From positions 1 to 6,606 of the forward strand of contig JALOMF010000272.1 in NCBI GenBank assembly GCA_025455635.1: a stretch of 6,606 nt of DNA, read 5' to 3'. Under the pieces are notes generated by a model, which made no database searches, was not told the DNA's origin, and saw nothing but the letters and a program-made list of their open reading frames with translations. The translations under genes were made by a program, and so were the position numbers. How positions within the stretch are numbered: the stretch's first letter is position 1; each line of letters opens with the position of its first letter. This stretch comes from Saprospiraceae bacterium. GTDB taxonomy: Bacteria > Bacteroidota > Bacteroidia > Chitinophagales > Saprospiraceae. Of the stretch, positions 1 through 5,342 are shown piece by piece.

Positions 1-46
1 AGCATCATAATGCAATGGATCTATTAGAATTACTGACAAGCAAACC

Positions 47-319
47 ATGAAAAAGTTTCTAGCACTAATCACAGGCGTCGTTTGTATCGCAGGCGTGGTT
101 TCCTTGCATCGTACCTCCGCACAGGAATGTTCCGACATGAGTGCGTATATGATTGATGCTTCTGGACAATGTATTAATTTAGAGTATCTTCAGAACATAG
201 GCCTTCCTAATGAGAATGGTGAGATTAATGGCAATGACAACGGTTTAATTCAGAAGGCAGCAGATATAGATCCAATATTTACAGAGGTTTCCACCTCATC
301 GGGTGCTGCGCCTGGGTAA
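47..319 (+). CDS. Small secreted protein of unknown function, 3' end replaced at a breakpoint
   Basis: I do not recognise a functional family. The first ~25 residues form a Sec signal peptide (MKK, a hydrophobic core of about residues 4-20, then TSA-QE as a likely cleavage site). The mature part carries a short MIDASGQCINL motif and an Asn/Gly-rich stretch (about residues 53-65). From memory, small exported proteins with a 'QEC..MI..SG..I.L' pattern are common in cyanobacteria, so this gene may not come from the same genome as the rest; that is inference. Only codons up to about position 280 are native. From there to the stop at 317-319 the frame reads through the antisense of the RND gene, so the printed C-terminus (EVSTSSGAAPG) is not its own. 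It starts at the only plausible ATG, just before the signal peptide. Confidence 0.5.
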   Translation: MKKFLALITGVVCIAGVVSLHRTSAQECSDMSAYMIDASGQCINLEYLQNIGLPNENGEINGNDNGLIQKAADIDPIFTEVSTSSGAAPG

Positions 320-468
320 CCCGTGCGAATGACGACGACGGGTTGGTTGAAATCGGGCATCAACTCGTAACTCAGGTTTTTGTACCCGATGATGCCGAGT
401 AGCGCAAGCACGCTGAACAGTACGATAATCAGCGAAGGACGATTGATGGAAATTTCTGTGATGTTCAT
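250..468 (-). CDS. RND efflux transporter, N-terminal fragment (AcrB/MexF-like)
   Basis: This is the inner-membrane, proton-driven pump of a tripartite efflux system. Residues 1-62 are a typical HAE-type RND start: a cytoplasmic ITEISINRPS segment, the first membrane helix (about residues 13-30), then YELMPDFNQPVVVIRTGYPG and APDEVETSV, the opening of the first porter domain. Full RND pumps have about 1,000-1,050 residues, so more than 90% is missing. After DEVETSV the family normally continues with a T-[KR]-[KR]-I-E type stretch. Here it changes to an unrelated tail (NIGSISAAF) and stops at 250-252, so codons below about 282 belong to the foreign left segment. The start lies 6 nt after the adaptor stop, the usual adaptor-pump order. 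Substrate cannot be predicted from so little sequence. Confidence 0.85.
   Translation of the reverse strand: MNITEISINRPSLIIVLFSVLALLGIIGYKNLSYELMPDFNQPVVVIRTGYPGAAPDEVETSVNIGSISAAF
277..288. other. Sequence breakpoint between foreign-looking left segment and RND operon
   Basis: Two converging reading frames, the small secreted protein on plus and the RND pump on minus, both lose their family character at this point. Left of it the DNA is AT-rich and RND similarity is absent; right of it the RND protein reads normally. No inverted repeat, transposase or tRNA lies at the join, so nothing in the sequence explains it as a mobile-element boundary. An assembly chimera is the simplest reading, and a real rearrangement is the alternative. 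Confidence 0.6.
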
Positions 469-474
469 GCCCGA

Positions 475-1323
475 TTAGTTTTTATTGGACAATTCAATTT
501 TTCCAAACATTCCCGCCCGAAGTGCATGGTTTGAAAAGTTATTGACTGTTAATTGCACTGGAAAACTATTGCCCATATTGGCTTTGCTCGCTATCAGGCT
601 GACCTTGCCCATGAGTTTTTTATCAGGAAAAACGTCTGCTACGATTTCGTGGGTTTGCCCGGTTTTGAAATACCTCAAATCGTTTTCGGGCACATTTATC
701 GTGAATTTCAATTGACCAATATCAAGGATATGCAACAGCGGAACCCCAAGTGCAGCAAAGCCGCCTACTTCATTTAATTTACCATAAACAATTCCGTTGA
801 AAGGGGCTTTGATACTGGTTTTATTGATTTGCGCTTTAATGCTCGCCCGTTGGACTTGGGCGGATTTCAATCCCAATTGGGCCTTTTCCAACTGAACGCC
901 TTGCACTGCATCTGCTTTTGCCAAAATGGAATAGCGGTTCACATCAGCTATCAAGCCCTCGATTTGCACTTCCACCGATTGCAATTGCAGTTGCAAAAGC
1001 GCATCGTCCAACTGTATGAGTGTTTGCCCCTTGGTCACAATGCTACCCGCATCTACAGTGATAAGGTTGATTTTGCCCTGTATTTCAGCGCTGATTTTCG
1101 TTTCCCGAATTGGTTCAAACGTGCCCGTAAAAACAAGGTCGCCCACCTCGTTTTCGGCTGTTGGTGATGCGGCTTTTCCGGTCGAATCAGGTGTTTCCAT
1201 GATGTCGTGATGATAGACACGTTCTTCGGTAATGGCTTTATTCTTCTTTAATTTGAATGCAATGCCACCAAAAACGGCAATCAAAATAATGGCGGGAATC
1301 AAGTAAGGAAATATCTTTTTCAT
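475..1323 (-). CDS. RND efflux periplasmic adaptor subunit (HlyD/AcrA membrane-fusion family)
   Basis: Bridges the inner-membrane RND pump and the outer-membrane channel. At 282 residues it is short for the family (often 350-400). An N-terminal membrane anchor lies at about residues 4-22, with no lipobox Cys. A Ser/Thr/Glu-rich linker (about 40-60) follows. The first half of the lipoyl domain is at about 76-107 (KISAEIQGKI...GQTLIQLDD), a Leu/Gln-rich alpha-helical hairpin at about 108-168, and the second lipoyl half at about 170-200 (IKAPFNGIVYGKLNEVGG). A beta-barrel domain from about 204 ends in LRAGMFGKIEL. The protein stops there, so the C-terminal membrane-proximal domain of AcrA-like adaptors is largely absent; shorter adaptors are common in Bacteroidota. 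The start is 3 nt after the channel gene stop and the stop is 6 nt before the RND gene, so the three are surely co-transcribed. Confidence 0.93.
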   Translation of the reverse strand: MKKIFPYLIPAIILIAVFGGIAFKLKKNKAITEERVYHHDIMETPDSTGKAASPTAENEVGDLVFTGTFEPIRETKISAEIQGKINLITVDAGSIVTKGQTLIQLDDALLQLQLQSVEVQIEGLIADVNRYSILAKADAVQGVQLEKAQLGLKSAQVQRASIKAQINKTSIKAPFNGIVYGKLNEVGGFAALGVPLLHILDIGQLKFTINVPENDLRYFKTGQTHEIVADVFPDKKLMGKVSLIASKANMGNSFPVQLTVNNFSNHALRAGMFGKIELSNKN

Positions 1324-1326
1324 TGT

Positions 1327-2646
1327 TTAATTTTTGATTGAACCAGATGCTTTTTTCAGTTCCAAATCGGCTTTCAAATACTCGACAAGGGCATTGAGAT
1401 AATTGGTTTGTGCTTCTCGCACCGCATTGTCCGCCAATAAAATATCGGCAATGGTCGCTGTGCCTTGTTGCTGCTGTATCAGCGTTTGTTGATAGACCGA
1501 ACTTGCCAATATGATTTGTTGCTGCGTGGCTGGGATATTTCCCTGTGCGGTATTTTTTTGCAAAATGGCGTTGGCAATTTGCAGGTCGTACTGCGCCTGA
1601 ACCTGTTCGGATTGGAGGCGATTGCCTGTTATCTCGACTTCTTTTTGTGCGATTTTATAATGGGTGGTTCTGTTCCAAATCGGGTACGTAGCCTGTGCAC
1701 CAATAAAGCCGATTGGGAATACTTTGAAGAATGGGTCGGGCTGTTTGAAGTACCCAAAACCCGTCAACCCATAATTGGCAACAATGGAAACGGTGGGCAA
1801 TTTTGATTTTCTCAGCAAATCCAATTCGTTCAACAAAAGGCGGTTTTGTACCTGCACCATGCGGGCATCCACCGATGAGGAAACGGGATAATCCGCCCGG
1901 CTTTCCTGTTCGATGTCCTTTGGAACGGACAGCGGCGCACCCAAATCCTGACCCATGAAAAAATTCAGGCCGTTGAGCACCTGCGCCAGTTTGCCGTCCA
2001 ATTGCGTGCGTTGGGATTGCAGTTGCGCTTGTTGGAGTTCAATTTTGCTCACGTCCGTTCCTTTTGCCAAACCCTGCGACCGAAGCAACTGCATGGTGTT
2101 CAAAAGTCGCAGAATATTGACCAAGTTACTGTCCACGAAAAGTATTTGGTGCTGCAATATTTGGGCATTGTAATACAAGTTAGTCACTTCAAATATCACC
2201 TGCTCTTCGCTTTTCTCTACTTGTAATCCGCCCATTTCAGCGGCAATTTCCGCCCCTTTGATGCCCGCTTTTATTTGCGGGTTGTACAGCGGCATCGCCA
2301 ACAGTACGTTAGCGCCGAGGTTGTGCGGCACGCCGAATTGCGCCTCTTTAAATTGCCCTTCTGGTGCTGTCGGATTAAATGTTGACAAAGGCATTAACTG
2401 GAAAGGCAGATTGGTGAAATATTTATAATCCGCCGATGCCGTCGCCTTTGGCAAAAGGTTCGACTTCGCCTCTTGTTGCCGCAGTTCATTCAGCCCCAGG
2501 ATATTCCTGCCGACTAGCAGGCTTTTGTTGTTGAGCAAAGCCGTTTCGACACATTGGCCGAGGCTCATGGCCTGCGGCTGTGCGGATAGACCGTTTATGG
2601 ACACTAAGGCCAAAACAGCCAACGTCGTTATTAGGATATTTTTCAT
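1327..2646 (-). CDS. TolC-family outer-membrane efflux protein
   Basis: Outer-membrane exit duct of the efflux pump. I chose the ATG at 2646 (439 residues) because it begins directly with a Sec signal peptide, MKNILITTLAVLALVSINGL-SAQ. The longer frame from 2685 would put 13 polar residues in front of it. The mature protein has the two-repeat OEP pattern: MSLGQCVETALLNNKSLLVGRN opens repeat one, and long Gln/Leu-rich helices follow (e.g. QILQHQILFVDSNL; IELQQAQLQSQRTQLDG). A second repeat (LLLNELDLLRKSKLPTVS) ends in the family-typical AQTNYLNALVEYLKADLEL near the C-terminus. It follows the cupin gene by 59 nt, the largest gap in the array. That gap could hold an internal promoter, but I find no good Bacteroidota -7 box there. 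It precedes the adaptor by 3 nt. Confidence 0.93.
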   Translation of the reverse strand: MKNILITTLAVLALVSINGLSAQPQAMSLGQCVETALLNNKSLLVGRNILGLNELRQQEAKSNLLPKATASADYKYFTNLPFQLMPLSTFNPTAPEGQFKEAQFGVPHNLGANVLLAMPLYNPQIKAGIKGAEIAAEMGGLQVEKSEEQVIFEVTNLYYNAQILQHQILFVDSNLVNILRLLNTMQLLRSQGLAKGTDVSKIELQQAQLQSQRTQLDGKLAQVLNGLNFFMGQDLGAPLSVPKDIEQESRADYPVSSSVDARMVQVQNRLLLNELDLLRKSKLPTVSIVANYGLTGFGYFKQPDPFFKVFPIGFIGAQATYPIWNRTTHYKIAQKEVEITGNRLQSEQVQAQYDLQIANAILQKNTAQGNIPATQQQIILASSVYQQTLIQQQQGTATIADILLADNAVREAQTNYLNALVEYLKADLELKKASGSIKN

Positions 2647-2705
2647 AAAAATTGCGTCAAGTTGCTGAATATAAACTTGCTCCAACCAATCAAAACCAAG
2701 ATTGC

Positions 2706-2993
2706 TTATTGAATAAGAAGCAGCACAGCGTCATCCAGCCCAGTGAGTTTATGGGTGGTATGAGCAGGTATCTGGACGAAGTCCAAAGGCTGGCCGAGCG
2801 ACTCCCATCGTCCTTCCTCATCGTAAGCTACACTGCCCGACAGCAGCACGAGCAGTGCATCGGTCATGCTCTGGTGTTCCTTCAGCACAGCGCCTTTTTT
2901 GATGTTGATTAGCGTGGCGGAGGCAGTGGCCTTCAGCACGTTTTTGGTGGATACTCCTTTTTCGGTCGGTGACAAAAGTTCGAGTAGGTTCAT
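2706..2993 (-). CDS. Small single-domain cupin protein
   Basis: A 95-residue RmlC-like beta-barrel protein without a signal peptide, so probably cytoplasmic. Cupin motif 1 is degenerate: INIKKGAVLKEHQSMTDALL keeps one His (H40), but the second His and the Glu of the usual G-x5-HxH-x3-4-E pattern are absent. A LLSGSVAYDEEG turn follows. Motif 2 reads DFVQIPAHTTHKLTGLDD, with H78 and H81. It may therefore bind metal weakly, differently or not at all, and its ligand is unknown. Its ATG overlaps the stop of the lipoprotein gene (ATGA, 2990-2993), which implies translational coupling. I recall similar small cupins near redox and nitrogen-oxide genes in Bacteroidota, but that association is recollection and not visible here beyond the nearby NO reductase. 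Confidence 0.8.
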   Translation of the reverse strand: MNLLELLSPTEKGVSTKNVLKATASATLINIKKGAVLKEHQSMTDALLVLLSGSVAYDEEGRWESLGQPLDFVQIPAHTTHKLTGLDDAVLLLIQ

Positions 2994-3409
2994 TGAAAAT
3001 AGGTTTGGTAAGTGGAAAGATGTTGTTTCAATTGGCTGATGGCAGCTACGCTTTCCGTCGCTGGCCCCTCACCGATTTTTTCAAAAAGCGGCTTCATGGG
3101 CAGCAGGTAGTTATGCAGTTGGTTGTGCCCCTCGCCCGTCATGGTGCAGGCTTTGAAGATGCCCTGAAAGGCTGCCTCCAGTTCTCCTTGCAAGGACTCA
3201 CGGCTAGCATCGTCGGCGGTTTTACCCTCGTATTTTGCAAGGATTGCCTGCATATCGGTAATGCCGGAACTTGTTTCAGCGTTGGCCTGCCAGGGCTGCC
3301 CATTGTCGAGCACGAGCGGGGGTATGTCGCCACCGCCGTGGCCGTGGCCACCGCAGGACTGTAGTAGGAGCGGAAGGGCCAAAAGGAGGAAAAGCGGTAC
3401 TTTTTCCAT
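2990..3409 (-). CDS. His/Cys-bearing lipoprotein of unknown function
   Basis: Not assigned to a named family. A signal peptide II is clear: MEKVPLFLLLALPLLLQSC, with C19 as the acylated residue, so the protein is membrane-anchored in the periplasm or outer membrane. Directly after it comes a Gly/His run (GGHGHGGG, with H22 and H24). The rest of the 139 residues looks all-helical, compatible with a small bundle. One helix carries C88, H95 and H99 in FKACTMTGEGHNQLHNYL, a plausible metal or heme site. The last part is amphipathic helix to the end (LKQHLSTYQTYFQ). Start: ATG at 3409, 6 nt after the TetR stop. It overlaps the cupin gene by 4 nt. Its position between a repressor and an efflux pump suggests a metal-sensing, metal-delivery or redox role, but that is inference. 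Confidence 0.8.
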   Translation of the reverse strand: MEKVPLFLLLALPLLLQSCGGHGHGGGDIPPLVLDNGQPWQANAETSSGITDMQAILAKYEGKTADDASRESLQGELEAAFQGIFKACTMTGEGHNQLHNYLLPMKPLFEKIGEGPATESVAAISQLKQHLSTYQTYFQ

Positions 3410-3415
3410 GTTTAA

Positions 3416-4003
3416 TTATTTTTTTGAAATGAGTAAAATGAGGGAATTTATGAGTTTTTGACCTTCGGCTTTCACGTCAAAGCCGAGACCGGAAATATGC
3501 CACCGTAGCATCAGCAACCGGAAAGACCCGAGCAGGATATGGGTCAGTTCGGCGGCTGCCACCTCGTCGGTGAAGGCTCCGTCCCGCTGCCCATCTTCCA
3601 CGATGCCGCCCAGCGTGTCCTGCATGAGCGAGATTAACCGCTGTGTGCCCTCGTTGACGGAGGGACTGTAGGCCAAGAGCCCCTCAGAAAAAACCGCCGT
3701 CAAGAAATGGGGGTTGTCGGAGAGAAATTCCAATTGGCTCGCAAAGAGCATTCGCAGCCGTTCGGCAGGTGGCGCACCTTGGGTTTCCGTGGCGACGGCC
3801 AACCGTTCAGAAAATATGCCGTGCAGGTATTGGAGCAATGCAGCAATGACTTCCTCCTTGCTGCTGTAATGCCGATAAAGGGCCGATTCGGCAAAACCGA
3901 CCTTCATCGCCAAGTTCTTGGTGGTAAGGCCGCCCATGCCCCGCTCACTGAGCAGCGCACCGGCAGCCGTCAAGATTTCGAGCTTGCGTTCTTTGATTTC
4001 CAT
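3416..4003 (-). CDS. TetR/AcrR-family transcriptional repressor
   Basis: Ligand-responsive DNA-binding protein, 195 residues, the usual size for the family. The N-terminal helix-turn-helix is typical: ILTAAGALLSERGMGGLTTK, then NLAMKVGFAESALYRHYSSKEEVI (residues about 10-53), where the GF-x-ES-x-LYRHY-x-SKE recognition helix is diagnostic. The C-terminal ligand domain is all-helical and not diagnostic of a specific inducer. The ATG at 4003 lies 1 nt after the stop of the membrane protein gene (TAG-G-ATG), so the two are co-transcribed. A TetR-encoding gene heading a TolC-adaptor-RND array is a common arrangement in which the regulator represses the pump and itself. The palindrome at 4434-4445, upstream of the first gene, is the best candidate for its operator. 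Confidence 0.95.
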   Translation of the reverse strand: MEIKERKLEILTAAGALLSERGMGGLTTKNLAMKVGFAESALYRHYSSKEEVIAALLQYLHGIFSERLAVATETQGAPPAERLRMLFASQLEFLSDNPHFLTAVFSEGLLAYSPSVNEGTQRLISLMQDTLGGIVEDGQRDGAFTDEVAAAELTHILLGSFRLLMLRWHISGLGFDVKAEGQKLINSLILLISKK

Positions 4004-4004
4004 C

Positions 4005-4412
4005 CTAAACTACTTGTTTCATTTTGAAAAAAGAAATGCCCAGCCAAAGCACAGCAGTCGTCATGGAAGCGGCACCAATCAGCACGAACACGGGTGGTGC
4101 TCCCAAATATATCTCGGCCAATATGCCCAATGGCATTAGCATACCCGTCAAGGCGAGCCAGCCTATGGCCTTGGCTTGCCGAAGCTGGCCACTGAAGTGC
4201 AGCAGCAGATAGCCAATGACGATGTTCAGGAATGCAAACAGGTTGCCATGCACGTGCGCCAGCCTTGACTCGAAGTGCTTGCCAGTCGTGTATTGCGCTA
4301 TCCATTCTTCTTTGCCCGGCGCAAAATCACGGAGATAGATTAGCAGAAAGCCATAAGCCATGAATAGCCCCATGAATAAGAACCCTGCTGATAGATTGTT
4401 TTTACCGTTCAT
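4005..4412 (-). CDS. Four-helix integral membrane protein of unknown function
   Basis: 135 residues with four hydrophobic segments at about 9-27, 51-72, 83-104 and 108-129; I do not recognise a named family. The striking part is the start of helix two: HFESRLAHVHGNLFAFLNI, with H46, H53 and H55 at the membrane edge, and H72 at its other end. A membrane-embedded 'R-x-A-H-x-H-G' pattern is reminiscent of heme-b-binding membrane proteins, so a heme or metal site is possible. I chose ATG 4412 over the frame start at 4496. The extra 28 residues (including VNVHSHKIKHK) are not membrane-like, and the longer frame runs through the operator-like palindrome. First gene of the minus-strand array, 1 nt before the TetR gene. 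It lies next to the NO-reductase locus, which is suggestive only. Confidence 0.8.
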   Translation of the reverse strand: MNGKNNLSAGFLFMGLFMAYGFLLIYLRDFAPGKEEWIAQYTTGKHFESRLAHVHGNLFAFLNIVIGYLLLHFSGQLRQAKAIGWLALTGMLMPLGILAEIYLGAPPVFVLIGAASMTTAVLWLGISFFKMKQVV

Positions 4413-4433
4413 TTTATGTTTGATTTTATGTGA

Positions 4434-4445
4434 GTGAACATTCAC
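4434..4445. promoter_or_regulatory. Probable TetR operator (GTGAA-CA-TTCAC)
   Basis: A perfect 5+5 bp inverted repeat with a 2-bp centre, partly extended on both sides (GTGAGTGAACATTCACACC). It lies 22 bp upstream of the ATG of the first gene in the array that encodes the TetR regulator. TGAA..TTCA-type palindromes are typical of TetR/AcrR operators. On the minus strand a weak -7-like GATATTTG sits just upstream (about 4450-4457), so a protein bound here would cover the transcription start. Position and symmetry are seen; assignment to this TetR is inference. Confidence 0.5.
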
Positions 4446-4578
4446 ACCCACAAATATCAGCAGTTTCAGGGGCATCTCCGCAGTGACAATCATCACCTAT
4501 GGGCGATGTTTCGAAATACGATGAGGATTTGTTTTTTCTGAGGAGTAGCTTAGAAAATCCTTAGAAGCAGATTTTTTC

Positions 4579-4608
4579 TTTGAAGTAAATAGTATTGGCG
4601 TAGTTTTG
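4579..4608 (+). promoter_or_regulatory. Bacteroidota-type promoter of the Rrf2 gene
   Basis: TTTG at 4579-4582 and TAGTTTTG at 4601-4608 match the Bacteroidota -33 (TTTG) and -7 (TAnnTTTG) boxes exactly, with 18 bp between them, inside the known spacing range. Transcription would start near 4613, leaving a leader of about 30 nt before the GTG at 4642. This placement also rules out the TTG at 4606 as the start codon. The promoter overlaps the region where an Rrf2 protein would autoregulate. Confidence 0.6.
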
Positions 4609-4641
4609 GGACTTAATTGTCTTAAATATGAAATTCATCAA

Positions 4642-5079
4642 GTGAAAGTACTTTCCAAAGCCACAATTTACGGCCTGCGGGCCTTGGTCTATCTGGCCTC
4701 TGAAAAAGACAGGACGGGCTACTTGAGCATTGGTGAGATTTCCGAGAAGTTGAACATCTCTTTCCATTTCCTTACAAAAACCTTTCAAACGCTTACCCAG
4801 CATGGTATCCTCGAATCGTACCGGGGGCCGAACGGCGGTGTGGCGCTGACAAAGCCTGCCGACCAGCTATTTTTGACAGACATTGTTCACGTCCTCGAAG
4901 GAGCGGACTTTTTTGACAAATGCCTGCTGGGATTGCCCGGCTGCGGGGTGGAAGCACCCTGCCCCGTTCACGACTTCTGGAAAGTGGCTAAGGCTGCAAT
5001 GAAAAACGAGTTTGACAACACCTCCCTCGCCGAACTGGGCGAGAAGGTGACCGATGATAGGTTCCGCCTCGTGGCGTGA
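4642..5079 (+). CDS. Rrf2-family transcriptional regulator with Fe-S-type cysteines (NsrR/IscR-like)
   Basis: Winged-helix regulator, 145 residues from the GTG at 4642. That start gives the standard Rrf2 opening MKVLSKATIYGLRALVYLA. The longer TTG frame from 4606 would begin inside the -7 box. The helix-turn-helix is ISEKLNISFHFLTKTFQTLT (about 33-52), followed by the wing RGPNGGVAL (61-69) and the dimer helix. Three cysteines, C94, C101 and C107, are spaced C-x6-C-x5-C and followed by P-V-H-D-FW, the cluster-binding region of IscR/NsrR/RirA-like members; the first spacing is one residue longer than the x5 of classical IscR. Next to an NO reductase, the natural reading is an NO-sensing repressor (NsrR-like), but iron or redox sensing cannot be excluded. 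It has its own promoter and terminator, so it is probably monocistronic. Confidence 0.92.
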   Translation: MKVLSKATIYGLRALVYLASEKDRTGYLSIGEISEKLNISFHFLTKTFQTLTQHGILESYRGPNGGVALTKPADQLFLTDIVHVLEGADFFDKCLLGLPGCGVEAPCPVHDFWKVAKAAMKNEFDNTSLAELGEKVTDDRFRLVA

Positions 5080-5089
5080 CTTTTTTTTT
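5061..5089 (+). terminator. Intrinsic terminator overlapping the Rrf2 stop codon
   Basis: GTTCCGCC (5061-5068) pairs with GGCGTGAC (5073-5080) around a TCGT loop, with one C/T mismatch and one G-T wobble. Nine T follow directly (5081-5089). The stop codon TGA (5077-5079) lies in the descending arm, so the hairpin is built from the last codons of the gene. It should end the Rrf2 transcript and separate it from the NO reductase gene. Confidence 0.65.
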
Positions 5090-5106
5090 GGAATAATTTT
5101 AGGATA

Positions 5107-5117
5107 AAAGACTCTTT
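5107..5117. promoter_or_regulatory. Short palindrome AAAGACTCTTT, possible regulator site
   Basis: A perfect 5+1+5 palindrome within AT-rich DNA just after the Rrf2 terminator and about 225 bp before the NO reductase start. It could be a binding site for the neighbouring regulator. It is short enough to occur by chance, and I see no second copy near the Rrf2 promoter. Confidence 0.2.
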
Positions 5118-5149
5118 ATTTCTTTTTTAATCACCTAATATCAGTCCAT

Positions 5150-5236
5150 ATGACGGCCAAGTTCATCTTCCAAGCGCTGCCCGACAACTTGCCAATCGGT
5201 TTCCTGATGGCCTCCAATTTCATCCAAGCATGGTGA
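5150..5236 (+). CDS. Possible 28-codon leader ORF
   Basis: ATG at 5150 opens a 28-residue frame (MTAKFIFQALPDNLPIGFLM..., ending FIQAW) that stops with TGA at 5234-5236. The stretch is more GC-rich than the DNA just upstream and reads as a mildly hydrophobic peptide. It occupies part of an otherwise empty ~250-nt leader between the Rrf2 terminator and the NO reductase gene. No ribosome binding site or family match is visible, so it may be chance or a remnant of an older gene. Confidence 0.2.
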   Translation: MTAKFIFQALPDNLPIGFLMASNFIQAW

Positions 5237-5290
5237 AGTAGCAGCTAAAGCTCACCTCTAAAATATTTCGGCACCATCCCTTCAAATTTT

Positions 5291-5325
5291 GTCAACCACG
5301 GTAGGCCCTGCCGCCTGTGGTTGAC
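5291..5325 (+). promoter_or_regulatory. Strong hairpin just upstream of the NO reductase start
   Basis: GTCAACCAC (5291-5299) and GTGGTTGAC (5317-5325) are perfect 9-bp inverted repeats separated by 17 nt. GG/CC pairs can extend the stem inward past a one-base bulge. The ATG at 5343 is 17 nt beyond the stem. No T-run follows, so it is not a terminator. It could be a dimer-binding operator (the halves are 26 bp apart) or a leader hairpin controlling translation. A one-mismatch -7-like AAATTTTG overlaps its left edge (5284-5291). Confidence 0.45.
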
Positions 5326-5342
5326 CTGAAATTCCTTTGCAC

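Noticed and set aside
829..1167. Plus-strand open frame opposite the adaptor gene
   Set aside because: Low-complexity complement of the Leu/Gln-rich coiled coil of the adaptor; no start context or family.
2647..2685. N-terminal extension of the TolC-like protein
   Set aside because: It would place polar residues before a complete signal peptide that has its own ATG at 2646.
3139..3351. Open frame nested in the lipoprotein gene on the same strand
   Set aside because: Out-of-frame shadow; the lipoprotein frame has a signal peptide and a tight operon fit.
4413..4496. N-terminal extension of the four-helix membrane protein
   Set aside because: The extra 28 codons cross the TetR-type palindrome and are not membrane-like; the ATG at 4412 fits better.
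4606..4641. TTG-initiated extension of the Rrf2 gene
   Set aside because: The TTG lies inside the -7 box, and the added residues precede the usual Rrf2 N-terminus.
4561..4803. Minus-strand open frame opposite the Rrf2 gene and its promoter
   Set aside because: Antisense to a confident Rrf2 gene and its promoter; no family signature.
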